Source: Parvularculaceae bacterium (GTDB lineage: Bacteria > Pseudomonadota > Alphaproteobacteria > Caulobacterales > Parvularculaceae). From it: 64,000 bases of DNA. Under the pieces are notes generated by a model. The model was not told where the DNA came from and ran no database searches. It worked only from the letters and a program-made list of their open reading frames with translations. The stretch's first letter is position 1. Each line of letters opens with the position of its first letter. Both the position numbers and the translations under genes were made by a program. The stretch covers positions 434,001-498,000 of the forward strand of contig JANQSJ010000007.1 in NCBI GenBank assembly GCA_028284065.1. Reading direction: 5' to 3'. Below, in pieces: positions 54,950 to 64,000 of the stretch.

Positions 54950-55348
54950 CTCTGGCTTTCTGGCTCGCTGTGGACCGCCATCCGAAGTCGGACGGCCATT
55001 CTTAAAACGGCGGGGCGTCTGGCGCCTATGGGGATCGGTCGGGGCCGCACTAGCGGATGCGACGCCGGCGCCGCACCGCTCATACCTCGAAGCGGCCTAA
55101 TCGACTGTTACGCATCTAAGTCCGACGCGCCGGCGCGGACTGGCCACGCCCAGCCGCGCGCCCGCCTCTTGTTCGGCACTTAGGCGGCGTCCCGCGATCG
55201 GACAACCCCTCGCGGCCGAACGGGCCGCCAGGCGCATTATAGAACCAGGGCCATAGAACTAGGACCGCCCCTATCACGGGCATCTTCAAAATGGGGCCTG
55301 AGACGACGCGCGCCGGAACGGATAGACGCTCCAAGCCGCGTTCTTCTC
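54950..55348. other. tig-clpP intergenic region
   Basis: No gene is supported in 399 bases, and no clear structure was seen. The clpP promoter is expected here. Confidence 0.45.
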
Positions 55349-56695
55349 CTATTCAGGATCGGCGAAAAGCTCGTCCTTGGAAACCGTCTTGTCGGATACG
55401 GTCGCCCGCTCGACGATAAAGTCGACGACTTTTTCCTCGTAAAGGGGCGCGCGAATTTGGGCGACAACGTCAGGATTGTTGGCGAAATACTGAAGCACCT
55501 GCTGAGGGCTTACTTCTTCGCCACGCATCTGCATGATCTGCGCTTCCTGGAACGCCTGCTGCTGGACGGCCCGCTGCAGTTCGTCCTTAGGCACCTGCAC
55601 ATCGGCTTTCTTGCCGATCTCCGCGAGCACAAGGCCGAGCCGCACCCGACGCTCGGCGATCTTACGGTACTCAGCCTTTAGCTCGTCTTCGGACTTGTCC
55701 TTATCCTGTTCATCGAGCTCAGCATTCTGGAGCTGCGCCCAGATCTGCTGGAACTCCATATCGACCATGCTATTCGGCAAGTCGAAATCATGGGCCTCAT
55801 CGAGCTTGTCGAGAAGCGCGCGTTTCAGATGGTTGCGAGACGCGGATTTGTACTCGGTTTCGACCCGCTCGCGCAGGCTGTCCTTCAGCGCGGCGAGGTC
55901 ATCGAGGCCGAATTTCTTCGCGAACTCGTCATCGACCGTCGCTTCCTTCGGGGCCTTGACCTCATGCACGTGAACCTCGAACGCAGCTTCCTTGCCGGCG
56001 AGGTCGCCGACCCGATATTCCTCAGGGAAGTTAACCGTAACCACGCGGTCCTCGTCGGCTTTGGCGCCGACGAGCTGTTCCTCAAAGCCCGAAATAAAGG
56101 CGTCCGACCCAAGCACGAGGTTGTGGCCGTCGCCGCGGCCGCCCTCGAACTCATCGCCGTCGATCCTGCCGACGAAGTCGATCACCAAAAGATCGCCGTC
56201 TTCGGCCGCGCGTCCGTCGACCGTCTCGTAGTCCTTTGATTGATCGGCGAGTTTCGTCAGCTCTTCCTCGACCGCTGCGTCCTCGACGTCGGCGGTGAGC
56301 CTCGTTAGTTCGAGCCCCTCCACCTCCATGGCATCGAAGGTCGGCAGGACTTCGGCGTGGACGTCATATTCAAGGTCCGACTTGCCGGCGATCACCGCCT
56401 CAATATCCCCATGGAACTGCGGGTTCGGCTGTTGCGCCGGCGTGAGGTCGCGATCGGAAAACGCCTTGGCGCTGGTCTCTGAGACAATCTCCTGGACGAT
56501 CTCGCCCATCACGCCCTTGCCGTACATCTTCTTGAGGAAGGAGATCGGCGCCTTGCCCTTGCGGAAGCCCTTTAGGTGAACGTTCCCCTTCATCGCCTGC
56601 AGCTTCTGGGTGAGCTTTTCGTCTAGCTCCGACGCTGGCACCTTGACGGTGAACTTGCGCTCAAGGCCCTCGGCCGTCTGTTCGATCACTTCCAT
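55349..56695 (-). CDS. tig: trigger factor
   Basis: The 448-residue ribosome-bound chaperone has the ribosome-binding loop (HLKGFRKGKAPISFLKKMYG, residues 37-56), a central FKBP-type PPIase domain (residues 150-240; DLLVIDFVGRIDGDEFEGG) and a helical C-terminal domain. It shields nascent chains and precedes clpP as in most bacteria. Confidence 0.96.
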   Translation of the reverse strand: MEVIEQTAEGLERKFTVKVPASELDEKLTQKLQAMKGNVHLKGFRKGKAPISFLKKMYGKGVMGEIVQEIVSETSAKAFSDRDLTPAQQPNPQFHGDIEAVIAGKSDLEYDVHAEVLPTFDAMEVEGLELTRLTADVEDAAVEEELTKLADQSKDYETVDGRAAEDGDLLVIDFVGRIDGDEFEGGRGDGHNLVLGSDAFISGFEEQLVGAKADEDRVVTVNFPEEYRVGDLAGKEAAFEVHVHEVKAPKEATVDDEFAKKFGLDDLAALKDSLRERVETEYKSASRNHLKRALLDKLDEAHDFDLPNSMVDMEFQQIWAQLQNAELDEQDKDKSEDELKAEYRKIAERRVRLGLVLAEIGKKADVQVPKDELQRAVQQQAFQEAQIMQMRGEEVSPQQVLQYFANNPDVVAQIRAPLYEEKVVDFIVERATVSDKTVSKDELFADPE

Positions 56696-56783
56696 TGAGG
56701 GGTCGCCTTCTCGAGTGTCTTAAGGGATCGCGGCCGGCGGCTCCCGCCGCGACCTCGTGAATTCTAGTTCTCGGGCCGTACGG

Positions 56784-56868
<85 letters not shown>

Positions 56869-57178
56869 ATAACCCGACCGCGCAAGGCGTCTCGCTATAA
56901 GCGCCTGCGACGAGAATGTCGCAAAATGCGCGCCGCCGCCCGACGAAGCGCGCTCTATAGCAGGTCCGGCGCGGCTGTCGAGAAGCTAGAAGGCGGCAGG
57001 AGCAAGGCGCGCTTTGTCATCCTGAAAATGCTGGTCTTTCCACGTTAATCGACCGGAGAGTATCGTTAAGCAAGCGTGACCGCTTGGCTTGTAGCATGAC
57101 AAGCGCACCATTATGGTCGGGAATTAAGGTGGGGCAAGCGTTTGCTATTGAGCGGCGCTCATTTGGGTAATACTGCAA
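56869..57178. other. region between tRNA-Leu and the AT-rich gene
   Basis: No gene is seen. It holds a 6-bp hairpin caagcg-tgac-cgcttg (57071-57086), with other caagcg copies nearby. Composition changes toward AT-rich at its right end. Confidence 0.4.
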
Positions 57179-57964
57179 ATGATTGATCTCAGCCAAGTGG
57201 CAGCGGCCGCTTTGTCTTTGTTGGGCATGATAGGCGAAAAGTTAGGCGCGCTGCCCGAAAACGTCCAACTGGCCATCGAACTCCTAGGTTCGTTTCTTGC
57301 GGGGGGATTCATTGCAATCTCACGAATTGTCGCAAATCCTTCGAGTCCTTTGCGCTACCTATCGCTTAAGACCATCAGGAAGATCTTTGTTCGCAAGTAC
57401 TTTATTGCTGTTCCAATGCATGCTTTAAAGGAAAGCAGCGATTCGGAGGAATTTCAACAAAAGCTGTATGATGAAATTCGCGAACAGATTATTCTAGTTG
57501 AAAAGGATATAAAGAGCTCTCACCGATTTTTTCTTCCTTTAATACGGGTGTATAGTGGCGTTCTTGACAGAAAGTTTCTGTTTAAGAAGAATAGATATCG
57601 CGCGAAATTAGACAGTACTTTATTTAGTGAAGAGGCAATGCAGGAGAGCATAACGGAAATCGAAAGTAGCGACCATTTTATTTTAATCAATGCAGACAAA
57701 AATTCTTCCAGTGTGATTTTTGAAGCTGGCGTGGCATTTGCCCGCCGAATGCCAACGACCATCTTCGCATTTAATGAAGTCGGCCTGCCAGTCTTAGTCG
57801 CTCATTTAGAGAAATATAGGCCAAATAATAATTCAAAGAAAAAATCCAAAGTTAAAATTTACCGCATAGATAGAATGGATGAAATCAACAGAATTATTGA
57901 GGAAGGAAGCTGGCGCAAATTCAGCAGCGTAGAGAGAATCGCAGACGTCGCCAGACGCGCTTAA
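57179..57964 (+). CDS. membrane-anchored TIR/deoxyribosyltransferase-like protein
   Basis: The 261-residue protein has a hydrophobic N-terminal segment (helix at about residues 31-52). From residue 73 a Rossmann-like domain begins (KYFIAVPMHALKESSDSEEF) and continues with SSDHFILINADKNSSSVIFEAGVAFARRMPTTIFAF. The VIFEAGVAFARR element, with Glu182, is the pattern of TIR and nucleoside 2-deoxyribosyltransferase-type enzymes (catalytic Glu of a YELG-like motif). TIR domains in defence degrade NAD+. Its AT-rich bases contrast with all neighbours. It stands alone, convergent to the GNAT gene (4-bp overlap). Confidence 0.65.
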   Translation: MIDLSQVAAAALSLLGMIGEKLGALPENVQLAIELLGSFLAGGFIAISRIVANPSSPLRYLSLKTIRKIFVRKYFIAVPMHALKESSDSEEFQQKLYDEIREQIILVEKDIKSSHRFFLPLIRVYSGVLDRKFLFKKNRYRAKLDSTLFSEEAMQESITEIESSDHFILINADKNSSSVIFEAGVAFARRMPTTIFAFNEVGLPVLVAHLEKYRPNNNSKKKSKVKIYRIDRMDEINRIIEEGSWRKFSSVERIADVARRA

Positions 57965-58469
57965 CGCTTGTCGACCACGGTTCCCAGTTCATACCACTTC
58001 ACGTCCCAATAACGGCCAAGCTTCCAGCCAACCTCATTCAAGGTGGCGACATGGCGAAATCCGAAGTCCTGATGGAGGGCCTCGGAGGCATGGTTTGGCG
58101 CGACGATAAGGGCGTAGGCGCGGTGCAGGCCGGCGCCCGCAAGGCGCGGCAGGAGATCGGCGTAGAGATGGCGCGCAACGCCTTTCCCTTGGGCCGCCGG
58201 CGCGACGAACACGGATGTTTTGACCGAGGTTCGATAGCCCTCGCGCGCATCGAATGGCGCGGCGTAGGCGTAACCGAGAACATCGCCTGATCGCTCTGCG
58301 ACAAGGAACGGATACCGCGGATCGTCGGTCTGCGCGGCGATCATCTGCGCGCGCGTCTCGGTCGAGTAGGGCTCGGTTTCGAAGGTCGCTGGCGAGGTTT
58401 CGATGAGCGGGTTGTAGATCGCGTTGATCGCGGCCGCGTCCGCCGGCGTCGCCGGCCGAATGGTGACGC

Positions 58470-58473
<4 letters not shown>
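57961..58473 (-). CDS. GNAT N-acetyltransferase (phosphinothricin-type)
   Basis: The 170-residue protein opens VTIRPATPADAAAINAIYNPLIETSPATFETEP and carries the acetyl-CoA loop APAAQGKGVARHLYADLL. GFRHVATLNEVGWKLGRYWDVKWYE closes it. The pattern is that of PAT/YncA-like enzymes that acetylate amino-acid analogues such as phosphinothricin or methionine sulfoximine. Starts overlap the next gene by four bases, so coupled. Confidence 0.9.
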
Positions 58474-60397
<1,924 letters not shown>

Positions 60398-60524
60398 CGC
60401 CAGCGCCATTTCGCGCACGGCGAGCCGGCCTAGGCTCGGCGCGGAAAATCCCCACCTTTCCGGCGCAGTTGAGCGTCGCAAAATAGTCGCCGTCCGGCTT
60501 TAGGACGTCGGCCTCAGGTGGAAG

Positions 60525-62177
60525 TTGAACCCCGTGCCCAGAAGACCGACGCGCCACGCATCGATCGACGCAGCGAACTTCAGCCTTGAAGATCACGACC
60601 GCCGGGCCGCGGCGGACGTCGTTTTTCGCGCGCTCCAAGGCGATGATTCGGCTGCCGTTACAGTAGATAGTTTTTTTGAGGCGTTGCGCCGAGCGGGCAT
60701 TGTGAAGCGCGACCGCCGCCTTGCGGAGACCCGCGCCAAGGCCAAGAAATTGCCGCCGGACGCGCCGCTGTCGCCTGATGACCTGCATGACCTCATCGCG
60801 CCGGAGAACACCGCGCTCATCGCCCGGGCGCTCACCGGCGATCTCATCATTCCCGACTTTTTCGACTTCCGAAACCGCATCGAGAACATCTTCGAATACT
60901 GCCGCGATTTTAAAGGCGGCGAAGTCGCGAATTACATCCCGCAACTTGTGGCCGTCGACCCGGAAATGTACGCGCTCGGCGTGTGCTCAGTGGACGGGCA
61001 GCAATACGCCCTTGGCGACGACGAAGAAACATTCTGCGTCCAGTCGACCTGTAAGCCGGTCAGCTACTCTGTCGCGCTTGATACGGTCGGCGCGCGCACC
61101 GTCCACGCACATGTGGGCCGGGAGCCCTCAGGACGATCGTTCAACGAACTGACGCTGAATGACGCTGGACTCCCGCACAATCCAATGATCAACGCCGGCG
61201 CCATCGCGTGCGCGTCGCTCATCCGTCCGCACCATCCGCCCTCGGACAGGTTCGACTATATAACGGGCGTCTGGCGCGCCCTGTGCGGCGGTCGAAAACC
61301 CGGCTTCGACAACTCCGTCTATCTTTCTGAAAAGGACACTGCGGACAGGAATTTCGCCCTCGCCTACTTTATGCGCGAGAACGGCGCATTCCCCGAAAAC
61401 ACCGACATCATCCGCACGCTCGATTTCTACTTCCAGTGCTGCTCAATCACCGTCGACATCCGCCAGATGGCCACCATCGCCGCGACGTTCGCGAATGGCG
61501 GCGTTTGTCCGCTGACCAACCAGCGCGTCTTTCAGAGCGAAACCGTCAAGAATTGCCTGTCGCTGATGTATTCGTGCGGCATGTACGACTTTTCCGGCGA
61601 GTACGCCTTCACCGTCGGCATTCCGGCGAAGTCGGGCGTGTCGGGCGCGATGATGCTCGTGGTGCCGGGCGTATGCGGCTTTGCGATCTGGAGCCCGCGG
61701 CTCGACCGGCTCGGCAACTCGGTCCGCGGCATCGAGTTTTCCAAGCGCCTCGTCGACGTATTTGCGTTTCACACCTACGCCAATCTGGTCGATGACGACC
61801 ATGGGCGCATCGACCCGACGGTCGGCCCCGCGCATCGCTCCACAGACGAGGCGGCGCGCATGTGCGCTGCGGCCGCACGCGGCGACCTCGGCGAAATCCG
61901 GCGGCTCGTCGCCGCGGGGGTTCCCGCCGACATCGCCGATTATGACCGGCGCACGGCGCTTCACCTGGCCGCCTCCGAAGGCCATGAGGCGACGGCGAAA
62001 TTCCTGCTCCAGCACTGCGCAAACCCGGCGCCCAAGGACCGCTGGGGCGCAACGCCGCTGGACGACGCGCGTCGAGAAGGCCGAGACGCCATCATTGCGC
62101 TTCTGGAAGCGGCCGCCGGCGGACCGAATCCTTTCGACCGGAACGCGGCCCAAACCGTTACTCAGGCGGGCGAATAG
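60525..62177 (+). CDS. glutaminase with N-terminal helical and C-terminal ankyrin domains
   Basis: The 550-residue protein hydrolyses glutamine. The start is TTG 60525 or GTG 60534 after AGGTGGAAG. Residues 40-125 are an EF-hand-like helical domain. Residues 130-425 are a serine-dependent glutaminase: Ser174 and Lys177 (QSTCKPVSYS), NELTLNDAGLPHNPMINAGAI and GIPAKSGVSGAMML. Residues 435-530 are two or three ankyrin repeats (DRRTALHLAASEGHEATAKFLL). This is the architecture of animal GLS, not the short bacterial GlsA. It sits between glnB and glnA. Confidence 0.92.
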   Translation: MNPVPRRPTRHASIDAANFSLEDHDRRAAADVVFRALQGDDSAAVTVDSFFEALRRAGIVKRDRRLAETRAKAKKLPPDAPLSPDDLHDLIAPENTALIARALTGDLIIPDFFDFRNRIENIFEYCRDFKGGEVANYIPQLVAVDPEMYALGVCSVDGQQYALGDDEETFCVQSTCKPVSYSVALDTVGARTVHAHVGREPSGRSFNELTLNDAGLPHNPMINAGAIACASLIRPHHPPSDRFDYITGVWRALCGGRKPGFDNSVYLSEKDTADRNFALAYFMRENGAFPENTDIIRTLDFYFQCCSITVDIRQMATIAATFANGGVCPLTNQRVFQSETVKNCLSLMYSCGMYDFSGEYAFTVGIPAKSGVSGAMMLVVPGVCGFAIWSPRLDRLGNSVRGIEFSKRLVDVFAFHTYANLVDDDHGRIDPTVGPAHRSTDEAARMCAAAARGDLGEIRRLVAAGVPADIADYDRRTALHLAASEGHEATAKFLLQHCANPAPKDRWGATPLDDARREGRDAIIALLEAAAGGPNPFDRNAAQTVTQAGE

Positions 62178-62410
62178 CGGCTCCTTCGCGTCCTCAAGAC
62201 GCCCGCTCGCTGTTGCGCTGCAAAAAAAATCTTGATTTCGACCCCCGCGCCTATGCATGATTTTGCTGCGATTGCGGGCGGCGGACGCAGAAACGTGCGC
62301 CCAGGGTCGCGAATCCGGCTCTGGCCGGACGGTCGCCCCTCGATGGAGCGCCCACGCGCAGCAAGGTCGACCGATCGCCACAACAGATCGCCAAAAGGGA
62401 GATTTAGGAC

Positions 62411-63817
62411 GTGTCCGCCAACAATGTGATGAAACTCATCAAAGACAAAGACATCCGATACGTCGATCTTCGGTTCACCGACCCCCGCGGCAAGCTGCAA
62501 CATGTCACCTTCGACAAAAGTATGGTGGACGAAGCTTTTTTCGAAGAGGGCCAGATGTTCGACGGCTCATCGATCGCAGGCTGGAAGGCGATCAATGAAT
62601 CGGACATGAACCTCCGGCCCGATGTCAGCACCGCGCACGTCGACCCCTTCTTTGCGCAGCCGACGCTCGGTCTCTTTTGCGATGTGCTGGAGCCGTCGAC
62701 CGGCGAACCCTATGGCCGCGATCCACGGACGACGGCGAAGGCGGCCGAGGCTTACCTCGCCCAGAGCGGCATTGGCGATACCGCCTATTTCGGTCCGGAG
62801 GCGGAATTCTTCGTCTTCGACGACGTGCGCTACTCGCTAGATCAGCACAATACGGGTTTCGTGCTCGACTCGAATGAGGGGCCTTACAATTCCGGCACCG
62901 CCTATGACGACGGCAACCTAGGCCACCGACCGGGGCCAAAAGGCGGTTACTTCCCCGTACCGCCTGTCGATTCGGCGCAAGACATGCGCACCGAGATGCT
63001 CACCGTGATGACCGAACTCGGCCTTGAACCGGAAAAGCACCACCACGAAGTCGCCCCCTCGCAGCATGAACTTGGCATGAAGTTCTCGACCCTGACCATC
63101 ATGGGCGACCGGATGCAGCTATATAAGTACATCGTTCAGCAGGTCGCGAACGCGTACGGTAAAACGGCGACGTTCATGCCCAAGCCGGTTTTCAACGACA
63201 ATGGCTCCGGCATGCACGTGCACCAGTCGATCTGGCGCGAGGGAAAACCAGCCTTCGCCGGCGATCAGTATTCCGATCTTTCCGAAACCTGCCTCTATTA
63301 CATCGGCGGCATTATCAAGCATGCGCGCGCCATCAACGCCTTCGCCAATGCGGCGACGAATTCCTACAAGCGTCTCGTGCCAGGCTTTGAGGCGCCGGTG
63401 CTGCTCGCCTATTCCTCCCGCAATCGATCAGCGTCGATTCGCATTCCTTGGTGCCAATCGCCGAAGGCCAAGCGCATAGAAACGCGCTTCCCCGACGCGG
63501 CCGGCAACCCCTACTACACCTTCGCGTCGCTCCTGATGGCCGGGCTCGACGGCATCGAAAACAAGATCCACCCCGGCGATGCGATGGATCAGGACCTCTA
63601 CGAGCTCGACAACGCCGCGCTACGCGACGTGCCGACTGTGTGCGCAAGCCTGCGCCAGGCGCTTTCCGCGCTAGACGAAGACCGCGAATTTCTGAAGCGC
63701 GGCGACGTCTTCAATGACGACCAGATCGACGCCTATATCGAGTTGAAGACCGAGGAGGTCATGCGGCTCGACATGATGCCCCATCCGGTGGAGTTCGATC
63801 TCTACTATTCCTCTTAG
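62411..63817 (+). CDS. glnA: glutamine synthetase type I
   Basis: The 468-residue dodecameric enzyme makes glutamine from glutamate and ammonia. The start is GTG 62411 after [57 protein letters not shown] and [12 protein letters not shown] are catalytic regions. Tyr397 (DLYEL) is the adenylylation site, so GlnE control is expected. The 233-bp leader suggests its own promoter in addition to read-through from glnB-glutaminase. Confidence 0.97.
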   Translation: MSANNVMKLIKDKDIRYVDLRFTDPRGKLQHVTFDKSMVDEAFFEEGQMFDGSSIAGWKAINESDMNLRPDVSTAHVDPFFAQPTLGLFCDVLEPSTGEPYGRDPRTTAKAAEAYLAQSGIGDTAYFGPEAEFFVFDDVRYSLDQHNTGFVLDSNEGPYNSGTAYDDGNLGHRPGPKGGYFPVPPVDSAQDMRTEMLTVMTELGLEPEKHHHEVAPSQHELGMKFSTLTIMGDRMQLYKYIVQQVANAYGKTATFMPKPVFNDNGSGMHVHQSIWREGKPAFAGDQYSDLSETCLYYIGGIIKHARAINAFANAATNSYKRLVPGFEAPVLLAYSSRNRSASIRIPWCQSPKAKRIETRFPDAAGNPYYTFASLLMAGLDGIENKIHPGDAMDQDLYELDNAALRDVPTVCASLRQALSALDEDREFLKRGDVFNDDQIDAYIELKTEEVMRLDMMPHPVEFDLYYSS

Positions 63818-64000
63818 ATCAGAAGCGGACTTCCAGCGGCGGCGCCGGCCAAGCGCGGCGCGCCGCTGACAGTCGCGGCGTGTTCGCCATGGCGGACGCC
63901 GACTTACACGCGCACTCGCAATTCACGTCCTCCCAGAATCACACGGACGGGCCAACATTTGCGCGCGCCGCGCTTCCCATGCGCCGGCCAGTCAGTGCAA

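Overview
The window is a GC-rich chromosome segment of a marine-type alphaproteobacterium. The main clues are the tig-clpP-clpX-lon-hup block, the nnr/glnB/glnA neighbourhood, a CysN-CysC fusion, nickel superoxide dismutase with its protease SodX, crtE/crtZ carotenoid genes and an alphaproteobacterial-type NrdA. A Parvularculales/Hyphomonadales-like origin would fit but is only a guess. There are no rRNA genes, no CRISPR array and no recognisable transposase or integrase.

Layout. 1-5.6 kb: truncated TonB-dependent (probably heme) receptor, divergent from a DUF6607-like lipoprotein, then DUF454, NnrU, an ICMT-like methyltransferase and a VOC protein. 5.6-9.8 kb: ferredoxin-NADP reductase with a terminator-like leader, an unknown gene, sodN-sodX, pseudoazurin and DUF2147. 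10-17.5 kb: amidase, isoaspartyl peptidase, HerA-like ATPase, an atypical histidine kinase and a cation/proton antiporter. 17.5-24 kb: propionate/methylcitrate genes (enoyl-CoA hydratase, prpC, prpB, prpD) interleaved with VOC and DUF3291 genes. 24-27.5 kb: small membrane proteins (DUF805, TSUP exporter, an unknown, DUF3429) and a GbsR/MarR regulator with a 20-bp palindrome on its start codon. 27.8-31 kb: sulfate activation by CysD, which carries an extra N-terminal HTH-like domain, and a CysN-CysC fusion. 31-33.6 kb: crtE, crtZ and a thioesterase. 35.8-39.3 kb: nrdA, an AT-rich two-gene insert and a cluster of palindromic repeats. 39.3-48 kb: mostly small hypotheticals, a lipoprotein pseudoazurin on an 11-residue-repeat stalk, a Sel1/prolyl-hydroxylase protein, a methyltransferase, a glycosyltransferase and an NDUFA9-like protein. 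48.2-57 kb: two tRNA genes, HU, chorismate mutase, lon, clpX, clpP, tig and tRNA-Leu(TAG). 57.2-58 kb: an AT-rich gene for a membrane-anchored TIR/deoxyribosyltransferase-like protein. 58-63.8 kb: GNAT, bifunctional NAD(P)HX repair enzyme, glnB, an ankyrin-tailed glutaminase and glnA.

Together the genes cover protein quality control, nitrogen assimilation with an enclosed glutaminase, sulfate activation, propionyl-CoA disposal and redox/metal handling. The best leads for new biology are the HTH-CysD fusion, the membrane-anchored TIR/NDT-like gene, the AT-rich GrlR-like/DUF6680-like pair after an NrdA that lacks its ATP-cone, the stalked pseudoazurin, and the glnB-glutaminase-glnA order.
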